Source of the DNA: Otatea glauca
Taxonomy: Eukaryota > Streptophyta > Magnoliopsida > Poales > Poaceae
Assembly (NCBI GenBank): GCA_036346275.1
Contig: CM070723.1
Coordinates: forward strand, 52,964,743-53,028,742
Reading direction: 5' to 3'
DNA length: 64,000 nucleotides
Under the pieces are notes generated by a model. It did no database searches and was not told where the DNA came from. It saw only the letters and a program-made list of their open reading frames with translations. Each line of letters opens with the position of its first letter. The stretch's first letter is position 1. Both the position numbers and the translations under genes were made by a program. Of this stretch, positions 22,067 through 31,784 are shown one piece after another.

Positions 22067-22069
<3 letters not shown>

Positions 22070-22290
22070 GAAAGTTTTAAAATTTAATTTTTTAGAGTCA
22101 AAACTTTTTATTTGAATTTTTTCGAGATGAAACTTTCTAATTTAATTTTTTTCAATTTAATTTATTTTGAGTTGAAACTTTTTTATTTGAAGTTTTTTAG
22201 TTGAAATTTTTTTGACTTGAATTTTAAATCGGAACTTTTGAACCAATTTTTTTTTAAATTAAAACTTTTCAAACCAAAAACTTTATATTG
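22067..22290 (+). repeat. GAAACTT/TTTGAATTTTT-type AT-rich array
   Basis: Short diverged units such as GAGTTGAAACTTTTTTATTTG repeat through the segment. The same phrases (for example GAAACTTTCTAATTT and GAATTTTAAATCGGAAC-like words) occur in 38330-38880. The array abuts the broken end of the Copia element, so it marks a truncation or insertion junction. Confidence 0.55.
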
Positions 22291-24350
22291 TCTAGAACAG
22301 AACTTCAAACCATTATCGGTACGTAGCTTCTTTACATGCTTGACAGTTTGTTTTTCAATCATAATCTTCCACTCCTTGAAAATTTGGAATACATTCGATT
22401 TGTGCTTTATGAAATATGGCCAAACTCTTCTCGAGTAATCATCAATGATGATCAACATGTAGCTAGCTCCTCCAAGCGATGGACGTGGGATTCTCCTCAC
22501 AAATCTGAGTGAACATAATCTAATATGCCTTTTGTAGAGTGAGTTGCAATACTGAATTTCACCCTCTTTTGCTTGCCGAAGACACAATGTTCACAAAATT
22601 TCAACTTATCGATACTTTGACCATCAAGAAGTCCTCTTTTGCATAACTCAATCATGCCAATTTCACTCATATGCCCTAGACACATATGCCAAAGATTAGT
22701 AGCATCAGAATTAGAGATTTATTTGAGGCAATAGCAGTATTTCTTGAAATTGTAGTGCCTCGCAGATGATATAAATTGGTAACCTTCATATCACCCTTCA
22801 TCACAACAAAAGAGTCTTTGGAGACCTTTAGAACTCCACCTGCACCTGAATATTTGTACCTTTTAGCGTCAAGGGTACTTAGCAAGATAAGACTTCTCTT
22901 TAAATTTGGGATGTGTCGAACATCCGACAAAGTTCTGACGGTGCCATCAAACATCTTGATCTGGATAGAACCAATGCTTGCAATCTTGCATGGTGTATTA
23001 TCACCCATCAACACGGATCCACTTGGTATAGCTTTATATTCAACAAATCACTCACGATTCGGACTCATGTGGAATGTGCAAGCTGAATCAAGAATTCACT
23101 TGTTGCCACTTTTAGAATCACCAGCAAAGGCAACGAGAACATCACCATCATAATCTTTCTTAATAATAATGGTGGCTTTGACTTCATCCTCTTGTTGATC
23201 ATTTTTGAAATTGTTATTCCTTTTCTCCTTTTTTTACCCACCAGCACTTTGATATGTCGTGTCCACCTTTCTTGCAATATTTGCACGACTTGTACATTCC
23301 TCTGAATTTTGATCTGCCTTTGCGATTTCTGCTCGAGTTTTTACCTTTTGATTTGCTATTAGAACTCCTCTAATGTTGTCTGCCACGGACAATCAGACCT
23401 TTTGCATGTGAACTTGAACTTTCATTCAGAACCATGAGTTTCATCTTTTCTTTCGCATGCAGTACTTCATACACTTCATTTAGTGTAAGAATATCTCGGA
23501 TATATAGAATTGTATCTCTAAACGTAAAGTATGAATTAGGCAATGAGCATAAAAGAATAAGACCCAAATCTTCATCATCATATTTTACCTCCACAGACTT
23601 GAGATCCGAGACTACTTCTTTGAATGCTATTAGGTGGTTCAATAATGACCCGCCTTCTGCCATCTTGTGCAAATAAAGCTTCTGCTTCAAATGCATCTTG
23701 CTAGTAAGATCTTTGGTCATACAAATCTACTCCAGCTTCAACCATAATGCTACGGCGGTATTCTCCTTCAAAACCTCCTGCAGAATATTATTTGATAGAT
23801 GAAGATGAATATGAGATAAGGCCTTACGATCTTTGCGTTGCTTCTCCTCTAAGGACCATGCAATAGATATCTTGTCAATCCCTAAAAGAGCATAATTCAA
23901 ATTGAGCTGTGCAAGAATAGTCCGTATCTTGATATGCCAAAGAAAAAATCTTGTTTCACGATCCAGAAGTGAAAGATCGTACTTTAGAGTCGCCATGAAG
24001 AATAAATTCTGGATTTTTTTTCTTCTTCACGCTAGTACTGTGCTGCTGATCTGCGTGTCTTCTGTTTTGTTTTCGGATTTCTTTCTTGCGTTGCCACCAG
24101 GTAACGCCGCCGGCCGGAGCCTTGTTTTTTTTTTTTTCTTGCCGCAGTGCCGCACAACACACCTCCTGATTTTTTTCTTGTGTCTGCTTGTCTCTGCAGC
24201 CGAGCCTCTTCTGCTCTCGCATTTTCGGACTCGATGAGAGCGGACGAATCGCCGAGATGAGACGCGCGACGGACAACTCCGATCGGATCCGATGAGTGAT
24301 CGGATCTGCGCCGCCTCGCTCGCTTTGATCTCCTCATCTTTGATACCACT
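22291..24350 (-). mobile_element. Copia-type LTR retrotransposon, 5' half only, decayed
   Basis: Read on the minus strand from the LTR at 24351: a primer site, a leader, then gag (starting at 23996; frames at 23727-23996 and 23370-23720). Next come a CCHC zinc knuckle (CKYCKKGGHDISKC, about 23245-23290), a protease-like region (22676-23014), the GAG-pre-integrase segment (22497-22685, CEHCVFGKQKRVKF) and the start of the integrase core (YMLIIIDDYSRRVW, LRTDNGLKF). The coding sequence switches frame several times and is interrupted by stops, so it is inactive. Homology stops near 22291 in mid-integrase. Reverse transcriptase, RNase H and the 3' LTR are absent. Confidence 0.85.
24338..24349 (-). 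other. Copia primer-binding site (initiator-Met tRNA type)
   Basis: Minus strand TGGTATCAAAG, two bases after the LTR end. It matches the plant Copia consensus TGGTATCAGAGC apart from one internal base and the final base. It fixes the orientation and the inner LTR boundary. Confidence 0.75.
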
Positions 24351-24579
24351 TGTTGCAAATAATGCGCAAAAAATAAGAAACATAAGACACGAATTTTTAC
24401 ATGAAAAACTCTTGTGGAAAAAAACTACGGACGTTAAAAAACGATCACTATATGAAGAGATGTTTACAATATAGTGCTTGCTTTTGTCCTAAGCTACATG
24501 GTTATATATATATAAATCAGATCAGGGATAGAGTTGATTAATTAGAGATAGAGAAGGAATTTATATCAGAAACTCAACA
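24351..24579 (-). mobile_element. Copia 5' LTR (229 bp) abutting the LecRK-3 stop codon
   Basis: It is bounded by TGTTG and CAACA inverted ends. The minus strand starts TGTTGAGTTTCTG and ends TTGCAACA next to the primer site. Its 3' portion (TAGTTTTTTTCCACAAGAG, TTTTTCATGTAAA) resembles the LTR at 54917-55143, so the two are relatives. Only 14 bp separate it from the stop codon of LecRK-3, which is in the same orientation. Confidence 0.75.
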
Positions 24580-24593
24580 AATATATATGTATA

Positions 24594-26630
24594 TCATCTT
24601 CCTCCTGATAGGACGTCGGACATTGTACCAACATCAGTACTTGTCATGCCCGAAGACGGATGTAACATGACGCATTGGTGGAACCCTTGATTTTGCATCA
24701 AGGACATGGTGTGGAAGCTCAAGTTCGTTGGCGACAGCTCTGGCAATGGAGTATCACCGTTGAGGTACTGCAAGACTTGTCGCATGCTGGGCCTCGAATT
24801 TGTAAAGGGGTGTGAGCATAGCAGCCCGAGTGTTAGCACGAGGCACGCCTCATCAATAACATAGTCACCTTGGAGCTTGGCATCCACTGTGTCAGCGAGT
24901 AACCCTTTCTGCCAATGCTCGAGCACCCAATCAACAAGCATAAATTCATCGTCTTCTGTCGCATTCTTGGTAGGCCTTTGCCCACAGGTGACCTCAAGTA
25001 TGAAGACGCCAAATGCGTACACATCCGTAAGAGTGGTTGCCTTGCTAGTGCGAGCTAGCTCCGGAGCTAAGTATCCAATAGTGCCAACCACATGTGTTGT
25101 CTGTGGATCGATGCCGTGATCATACAATATCGCGAGACCGAAGTCACCTAATCGCCCATTCATCTCGCTGTCAAGGAGCACATTGCTTGCTTTGATGTCC
25201 CGGTGGATGACAACTTTCTCCCATTCTTCATGGAGATAGAGCAAGCCGGATGCAATGCCCTTGATGATTTCAAATCTCTGAGCCCAGTTCAACGTAGCCT
25301 TATAATCTTTGCCATACAAGTACTTGTCAAGGCTTCCACTAGACATATATTCATAGACTAGAAGGAGCTCACCTTTCCGTCGGCAATAGCCGAGTAGCTG
25401 AACGAGATTGCGGTGCTGGAGGCGGCCTATACTGACGACCTCCGCGATGAACTCCTTCATGCCCTGCCTCGAATCGTGAGAGACCCTCTTCACGGCAATC
25501 TCCAGTTTAGATACAGGAAGAACACCCTTGTACACCTTTCCAAACCCTCCGACGCCCAGCAAGTGCTTGTCCTTGAACCCCTCGGTGGCACAGAACAAAT
25601 CCTTGAACGAGAATCGATGTGGTCCAAACTCAAGTTCCCAATCTTCTCGCACCTCCGCATATCTCATATGCCTCCGCACAACTAGAAATACGACGATGCT
25701 CACTGCGAGGAGGAATGAGGCTGTTGCTACTGGCAGAATGATCTCCAGGACGACCCTAGAGCCCTTGGGGCCAACACGAGGCAACCTCGGCAGCTTGGCG
25801 GTGTCAATGGCTGGAGCAGGAGCGTTCATGGCGAAACTCCAGCCAAGTAGGAAGTGCCGTGTGTTGACCATGCCAGTCGCAGATGAGAATCCAATGGACG
25901 ACATATCTGTAAGCACTTGGGACAGGTCATGGTTGGCTGAGACAAGCGGCCTGGCCGGTTTCGCCATTTTAACAGGAGCCAAGGTCACGTCGACTCGCTT
26001 GGCCTCTCCGTTGTAGTCTATCCACACCTGCATCACCTCACGGCTCATCAGCGTCAGGTTGTGGAAGTCGCCGTTCTTGTCGTTGTAGTAGCCGGCGCTG
26101 CTGGAGTTCACAGAGTTGAGACCGTTGATGTTAATGCCGACGTGGTTGCTGTCGATGTCATTGAACTCGTTGTTCTGCACCGTGTCGATCTCAACGGCGA
26201 AGATATGGTTGCTCGCGTTGCCATTGTTGCGGTCGTTGACGAGGCCCATGTACTGGCTCGGTAGCGCAGAGGAGAAGTTCTTGCTCGGGGCGAGGAAGAA
26301 GGCGATGCCCTGGCCGCTCACGTCATCGTAGGCGGAGATGATGCCGAACAAGAAGGAGACGGAGAAGGACCGCAGCACAGTGCCACCGGGCGACCTGCGG
26401 AAGCGCAGGGGAGCCGGGTGGAACACGTGGCCTTTCAGCTGGTACGTGCCGTTGGTCAGCTCGAGCAGGCCGTTCGGCAAGATTGTGGCCGAGCCGTCGA
26501 CGGTGAGGTTTGCGCCGGTGAAGCCGGAGTAGACGAACTGCTCGTCGTTGCTCGCCGTGAAGGCTGCAGGCAGGTTAAGGGCAAGGAAGAGGAGCAGTAC
26601 AAGCAAGGACGTAGGCTTTACGTAGGACAT
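24594..26630 (-). CDS. LecRK-3: L-type lectin receptor-like kinase (class A, inverted)
   Basis: An intronless gene of 678 codons. The ATG at 26630 (MSYVKPTSLLVLLLFLALNL) gives a good signal peptide; the frame stays open to 26804, but the extra 58 residues are not signal-like. The lectin domain begins EQFVYSGFTG and has VEIDTVQNNEFNDIDSNHVG. The sugar-loop residue at 107 is Gln (SGQGIAF), unlike any neighbour. Kinase: glycine loop GVGGFGKVYKG at 359, HRD at 476, DFG at 496. The residue after DFGLA is Ile, where the other copies have Arg or Lys. It carries class-A marks (RLQHRNL, HEEWEK, GTIGYLAPE, SKATTLTDV) and ends SGGR. It is the only minus-strand member and lies head-to-head with LecRK-4. 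Its 3' UTR must run into the Copia LTR. Confidence 0.93.
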   Translation of the reverse strand: MSYVKPTSLLVLLLFLALNLPAAFTASNDEQFVYSGFTGANLTVDGSATILPNGLLELTNGTYQLKGHVFHPAPLRFRRSPGGTVLRSFSVSFLFGIISAYDDVSGQGIAFFLAPSKNFSSALPSQYMGLVNDRNNGNASNHIFAVEIDTVQNNEFNDIDSNHVGININGLNSVNSSSAGYYNDKNGDFHNLTLMSREVMQVWIDYNGEAKRVDVTLAPVKMAKPARPLVSANHDLSQVLTDMSSIGFSSATGMVNTRHFLLGWSFAMNAPAPAIDTAKLPRLPRVGPKGSRVVLEIILPVATASFLLAVSIVVFLVVRRHMRYAEVREDWELEFGPHRFSFKDLFCATEGFKDKHLLGVGGFGKVYKGVLPVSKLEIAVKRVSHDSRQGMKEFIAEVVSIGRLQHRNLVQLLGYCRRKGELLLVYEYMSSGSLDKYLYGKDYKATLNWAQRFEIIKGIASGLLYLHEEWEKVVIHRDIKASNVLLDSEMNGRLGDFGLAILYDHGIDPQTTHVVGTIGYLAPELARTSKATTLTDVYAFGVFILEVTCGQRPTKNATEDDEFMLVDWVLEHWQKGLLADTVDAKLQGDYVIDEACLVLTLGLLCSHPFTNSRPSMRQVLQYLNGDTPLPELSPTNLSFHTMSLMQNQGFHQCVMLHPSSGMTSTDVGTMSDVLSGGR

Positions 26631-26844
26631 GGTGATCACTATTGACAGGCAACCAATATAGATATGATGGTAGCTCATAAGCTTCTCTTCTACCAAAGCT
26701 CGCATTCTACTACTCGACAGGTAGTAGTTTATAATTTGCAGCGGTGGATTTAGGCAACTCGATCGATCCTTAGCTCTTTTTTTTTTCGTTTTTATATGTG
26801 TCATACTCTGGGAGTGAATATGTAATATGTATCATTTTTTTTAA

Positions 26845-26970
26845 GTTACACAAATATTAAAACATGAATAATAGGTAGATGATGATTACTTAATTATCTA
26901 TTTGCTTGTTTTAAGATTTGTACAACTTGTATTGAGGTGATACATAGAAACACTATTTAACATTGAATTA
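26845..26970. repeat. Segment shared with 46295-46430
   Basis: Phrases such as TTAAAACATGAAT, GATGATTACTTA and AAGATTTGTACAACTTGTAT recur in the same order at 46295-46430. Here the segment is upstream of inverted LecRK-3; there it is downstream of LecRK-7. Confidence 0.6.
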
Positions 26971-27100
26971 GCAGTCATAGTTCAATATCACTGCCCGTTG
27001 TAAGTAGAACCGGCAATGATAATCCTTATCACTGTCGGCACCAATGACCGGCAATGATGGCGTTTTGGAACCGATAGTGATGTACTGTTCTGTAGTAGTG
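26971..27100 (-). mobile_element. CACTA terminus fragment
   Basis: Read on the minus strand from 27100: CACTACTACAGAACAG, followed by subterminal-type words (CACTATCGG, TGCCGGT, CAGTGAT). Only about 130 bp is present and no partner end was found, so this is a solo end or a strongly deleted element. Confidence 0.65.
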
Positions 27101-27149
27101 AGTCCAACTCTGGTCCAACCTTGCGACTCTTCGTAATTGAACGGGTGGC

Positions 27150-27549
27150 TGTTATGTCCGTCCCCGGGGCGAGGGCTCTGCTCACTCTATCTCACCTCCC
27201 GGGTGGTATGGAAAATCTCAAAGATGCAATCCCCTTGCCTCTAGACACTGAGGCGTGAGATTGCGATCACAGAGAAGAAAGAATAAAGACGACAGAGAAA
27301 GAAGATGATCAAGAACAACAGAATTTGGATTTCATTTCATAACTTTTTCGTCGTCTCTTTCCCCCTGTTACAAAAGGTTATATAACCCCTTGAGATTTTG
27401 ACACAGACTCTCACCCAAACGATTACACCAGCCTGTCAAAACATCCGACAAAACCTTTAACCACACAGTAAAACGATACTTACTATTCACTGTCATCAAC
27501 ACCCACCAGCCGTTGGATGAAAACCTAACTAATCCCACCATCCGTAACA
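27150..27549 (-). mobile_element. Solo LTR with intact 5-bp target duplication
   Basis: A 400-bp unit starts TGTTATGTCCG and ends ATCCGTAACA, with TGTTA/TAACA inverted ends. It is flanked on both sides by GTGGC (27145-27149 and 27550-27554), a perfect target-site duplication. A TATA box (GGTTATATAACC) near 27377 gives a minus orientation because the long A/T-rich U5-like part follows on that side. The internal region is gone, as expected after recombination between the two LTRs. It sits in the space between the divergent genes LecRK-3 and LecRK-4. Confidence 0.85.
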
Positions 27550-28801
27550 GTGGCACTGGCACGTCGTCTCTTGTTTATGCCCGTCGATCCTGACCTATTT
27601 TCCAGCAAGTATAGTCATCTTAAAGCTAATCTCATAGATTACAGATTCAAATATCGATAAATTATAACAGAAAATTCATAGAAATAGCCAACCTAACCAT
27701 GGTCAGTGGAAACCAACAGTAGGGCTACTCAACGGTTGTCGCCAGTCGATCTTTTGACCTGGACATCCTTGATTGCTATAAGTTAGCAATCGCCCTACCG
27801 TTGTGGCAACGGCAGATTGATCTCGATCGATCAGTGATAGACCCCAGTGGTACTGCATTTGTCAAGTGGCCTGGACTCGGCTGAAAGCATACAGATCCTA
27901 TTGATTTCGATTTGGACAGACTGACGGGACTGTACAGTTTATAATCCCGAAATGTCCTGTAATCCACACATCAACGGAGTCTAAACAGAACATCATACCA
28001 TCAAACCAGTACCATAAACATTATTTTTTTTCTTACAGGCTATCACTTATGGCAGCATGATAGTGACGGACGAGACTGCTGACCCACCGCAAGTAGGTCT
28101 GCAGCAGCTTGGACGCCATCATCATACACAGCTCCGGCTCCGACGTGTACACATCGGCTCCTACACGGTGGCCGGCCCACGTCTCCAACCTCATCATATT
28201 ATAGACCACAAAAAATATTCCAAGTCAAGTTTCAAGCTGTGAAATCTAGAAGTTTATGTAGTATATATACTAGGTCACACCAATTAATTATGCAGGCTAA
28301 AAAATGTAGTTGTAGGCATACGATAAGTAACTATGACCAGAAAAGATGGTATAGATGTGGAACAACTGGCGATCGATCTCCAACTTGGCTGAGAGGGAAA
28401 CCCCATTCCGGGGCAACAGGCAACTTAAGTAGAACACTGGCCGCATCTAATTTCCGATGCTATATCAGCGATCCAAGTCGGTCGTTGATATTTCACCACA
28501 GCTGTTAATCGTATATCAACGTTTGGAGAAGAAAAGTACTACATAGGAGTAATATCACTCTTGGCATTAACTTCAGATGATGACGGAACTAAAGAAGACA
28601 GCTGCTATTCCAGACAATCGTAGGCTCGTAGCTATATGCTTGTTACCCTCGAGGAGCACTTCAACTAGCATAAACTCGATTGCATCTTAGTAAAGTGCAA
28701 TTGCAAACTGTCGTCCGCCCAGCACCTTCAAGATCGACCGTAGCACTTTGATCATCCTTGCTCCTCGTTGTGTTACTGCTTACAAGTCACACCCATCGAT
28801 C
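27550..28801 (+). other. Upstream region of LecRK-4
   Basis: Intergenic DNA with no supported gene. The open frame of LecRK-4 extends to 28748 through a TTG, but the first ATG is at 28802. Short frames at 27776-28508 show no similarity to known proteins. Confidence 0.5.
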
Positions 28802-30826
28802 ATGCCAGACATAAATCATGTGTACTGCTGCTGCTTCCTTCTCCTTGGCCTTCTTAATATTTCAGCCTTTGCTACCGGTGAAGACCAATTCGTCTACTCT
28901 GGCTTCACCGGCGGCAGCAACCTCACGCTCGACGGCGCCGCCACGGTCACCCCAACCGGCCTACTCGAGCTGACCAACGAAACAGCTAACATGAAAGGCC
29001 ACGCGTTCTACCCGACACCGTTTCACTTCCGCAAGCAGTCAACCGACGACATGGTGCAATCTTTCTCCGTGGCCTTCGTGTTCGGCATCCTCTCTCGCCA
29101 CGCCGACCTGAGCGCGCACGGCCTAGCCTTGTTGGTTGCGCCGAGCAAGGATTTCTCGACCGCGTTGCCGAGCCAGTACCTGGGCCTCTTCAATTCGGAG
29201 AACAACGGCGACATCAGCAACCACGTCTTTGCCGTCGAGCTCGACACCAACCTAAACAAGGAGTTCCAGGACATGAACAACAACCATGTCGGCATCGACG
29301 TCAATAGCCTCCGTTCTGTAGATTCCCACTACGCCGGCTACTACGACAAGGATGGTACGTTCCATAACCTAACCCTAGCTAGCCATGAGGCGATGCAAGT
29401 GTGGGTTGACTACGATGGGGAGGCCAAACAGATCGACGTAGCTATAGCTCCCCTTAAAATGGCCAAGCCAGTGAGGCCACTGGTCTCAGCTACCTACGAC
29501 CTGTCAACAGTGCTGACAAATCAGGCATACATTGGCTTCTCTGCTGCAACTAGCCCAATCAATTCACGGCACTACATCCTCGGTTGGAGTTTTGGCATGC
29601 ACAGACCAGCTCCTGCCATTGACATTTTCAAGCTGCCGAAGCTACCTCGTTTGGGCCCCAAGCCTCATTCCAAGATCTTGGTAATCATCTTACCAATAGC
29701 TACTGCAGCGTTCGTATTCATTGCTGTAATCATCGTCATTTTACTCATGCGAAGGCGACAGATGTATGCCGAAGTGCAGGAAGATTGGGAGGCTGAGTTT
29801 GGGCCTCATCGGTTCCTGTACAAGGATTTGTTCCGTGCCACAAAGGGCTTCAACAACAAGAACCTACTTGGTGTAGGAGGGTTTGGGAGGGTGTATAGAG
29901 GAGTGCTTCCAACATCTAAATCGGAGGTCGCTGTGAAGAGGGTGTCTCATGAGTCGAGGCAGGGGATAAAGGAGTTCATTGCAGAGGTTGTCAGCATTGG
30001 TCGTCTCCGACACCGTAACCTCGTACAATTACTCGGCTATTGTCGGCGAAAAGGTGAACTTCTCTTGGTTTACGACTACATGTCCAATGGGAGCCTTGAT
30101 AGATATCTGCATTGCAAAGATGACAAGCCCACACTCGCTTGGGCTCAGAGGTTCCAAGTCATCCGAGACGTTGCCTGTGGTGTGCACTATCTCCATGAGA
30201 AGTGGGAGAAAGTTGTTGTCCACCGAGATATCAAGGCAAGCAATGTGCTCCTTGATAAGAAGATGAATGGGCGACTTGGTGACTTTGGCCTTGCAAGGCT
30301 ATACAACCATTGTACTGGCCCACAAACCACACGTGTGGTTGGCACCATGGGGTACCTGGCTCCAGAGCTAATCCGCAAGGGGAAAGCATCCCCTCTCACG
30401 GATGTGTTCGCCTTCGGTATATTTCTTCTTGAGGTGGCTTGTGGGCAAAGGCCTATCAAGCGAAATGTACAAGACTGTACTCAAGCGTTGTTGGTTGATT
30501 GGGTATTCGAACATTGGCACAACGAAACACTCGCTGAAGCAGTGGACACTAAGCTCAATGGCAACTTCGACATGGACCAGGCATGCATGTTGCTTAAGCT
30601 TGGGTTGCTGTGCTCTCACCCATTTACTAGCGCAAGGCCCAACATGAGACAAGTGATGCAATACCTCGATGGAGACGCGCCATTCCCTGAGCCAACCCCG
30701 ACCGATTTGAGCTTCAGAATGTTGGCCATGATGGAAAATGAAGGTTCCGACTTGTCCACCATGCCCTATCCCCCCCGTCTGATGACAAGCTTCGGCACAA
30801 TGTCCAGCCTCTCAGGAGGAAGGTGA
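28802..30826 (+). CDS. LecRK-4: L-type lectin receptor-like kinase (class B)
   Basis: An intronless gene of 674 codons starting MPDINHVYCCCFLLLGLL, a hydrophobic signal peptide with three Cys. The lectin domain (DQFVYSGFTG onward) has VELDTNLNKEFQDMNNNHVG and SAHGLALLVAPS, so the sugar-loop Asp is His. The membrane helix is near 296-318. Kinase: GVGGFGRVYRG at 357, HRD at 474, DFG at 494. Class-B marks: RLRHRNL, HEKWEK, GTMGYLAPE, GKASPLTDV. The lectin half is clearly more GC-rich than the kinase half, the 5'-to-3' gradient typical of grass genes. It ends SSLSGGR. It is divergently placed from LecRK-3, 2.2 kb away. Confidence 0.93.
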   Translation: MPDINHVYCCCFLLLGLLNISAFATGEDQFVYSGFTGGSNLTLDGAATVTPTGLLELTNETANMKGHAFYPTPFHFRKQSTDDMVQSFSVAFVFGILSRHADLSAHGLALLVAPSKDFSTALPSQYLGLFNSENNGDISNHVFAVELDTNLNKEFQDMNNNHVGIDVNSLRSVDSHYAGYYDKDGTFHNLTLASHEAMQVWVDYDGEAKQIDVAIAPLKMAKPVRPLVSATYDLSTVLTNQAYIGFSAATSPINSRHYILGWSFGMHRPAPAIDIFKLPKLPRLGPKPHSKILVIILPIATAAFVFIAVIIVILLMRRRQMYAEVQEDWEAEFGPHRFLYKDLFRATKGFNNKNLLGVGGFGRVYRGVLPTSKSEVAVKRVSHESRQGIKEFIAEVVSIGRLRHRNLVQLLGYCRRKGELLLVYDYMSNGSLDRYLHCKDDKPTLAWAQRFQVIRDVACGVHYLHEKWEKVVVHRDIKASNVLLDKKMNGRLGDFGLARLYNHCTGPQTTRVVGTMGYLAPELIRKGKASPLTDVFAFGIFLLEVACGQRPIKRNVQDCTQALLVDWVFEHWHNETLAEAVDTKLNGNFDMDQACMLLKLGLLCSHPFTSARPNMRQVMQYLDGDAPFPEPTPTDLSFRMLAMMENEGSDLSTMPYPPRLMTSFGTMSSLSGGR

Positions 30827-31368
30827 CATTCGTGGTATTATTCAACAGTAATCATCCTAGTTGCTTTTAGCACATTCAGTATATGCAATATATATTGATG
30901 CCCGACGGGTCATTTTTCTCTAATGTTTGTTGTTACTTATAGTTTGGAAGTTTTTACTTTTGCGCTAGTGTTCTCCTTTTAATTAAATCCCGAAAGTACA
31001 ATATTCAGGCATGGTACTTGTTTGAAACTCAAGGGTTAACTAGTATTTTATAAGTATACTGCATGCGAGTTGTATAATGTTTGGGGTTTAGATTCTTGAT
31101 AAACAAACCGCACCTCAACGAAAAGGCTATTATTGTCGGGAATGCTACAGTACACAGGATGGCCAGGGCCAATCATGGTTTCTAATAGAGAAAAATTTAT
31201 AGTGCATTATATTGGTAGTACATGGTGGTAGTAGAAATTGGATCTAATTGTTTATTTGTTGGGATATTACATACTTTTGATCGTATTTTGCATTACACCT
31301 TGCCAGTATCCTACTTCCTTTTTCTACCGACACCAATGTCCCTAATTCATGTGCCGTCGCATGCCTAG
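30827..31368. other. 3' flank of LecRK-4
   Basis: AT-rich. A phrase near 31060 (TACTGCATGCGAGTTGTATAA, then GGGTTTA) resembles 5904-5935 upstream of LecRK-1, another trace of shared flank. No gene. Confidence 0.4.
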
Positions 31369-31550
31369 TTTGTGCCGACATCGACACCGCCACCCTCGCA
31401 GTTCCTAGCATCGTCGCGACCGCCCCCTCTGGTTCCTGACGACATCGTGGCCACCGTCCGTCTGGTTTGTGATGGCACTGCGGCCACTACCTTTCTTGTT
31501 TCTGTCGATGCCACGGCCGCCACCCATCGATTCCTGTTGACATCGATGCC
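31369..31550 (+). repeat. GC-rich ~33-bp minisatellite, about 5.5 units
   Basis: Units of 31-33 bp start TTTGTGCCGACATC, TTCCTAGCATC, TTCCTGACGACATC, TTTGTGATGGC, TTTCTGTCGATGCC and TTCCTGTTGACATC. Each contains a GCCAC or CGACCGCC core. Because most units are multiples of three, the frames on both strands (31365-31629) stay open; these ORFs are by-products and are not called genes. Confidence 0.75.
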
Positions 31551-31784
31551 CTCAGCTGTCTGCATTCAAAATAGAAAAAGATGGCCAATTACAGTATTTT
31601 CCCTCACTGGATTTCTACTACCAATATAATTAAATTCTAACCTATATAATCCGTTAGATCAAATAGAATAGACGGCTAATATTTAATATTGTGTACCGTA
31701 AAAGACCTCCTCTTAATAATCAGCGCTCCAAGTTTCCAACAGTGTAATACTGCAGGAATGACATGCAGTGCCTAGTTATACTGA

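Noticed and set aside
24027..24383. Arg/Lys-rich ORFs between the Copia LTR and gag
   Set aside because: They overlap the primer site and leader of the element in several frames. They are not gag and not host-like.
26631..26804. 58-residue N-terminal extension of LecRK-3
   Set aside because: The extension is Lys-rich and would bury the signal peptide. The ATG at 26630 gives the same N-terminal layout as the other copies.
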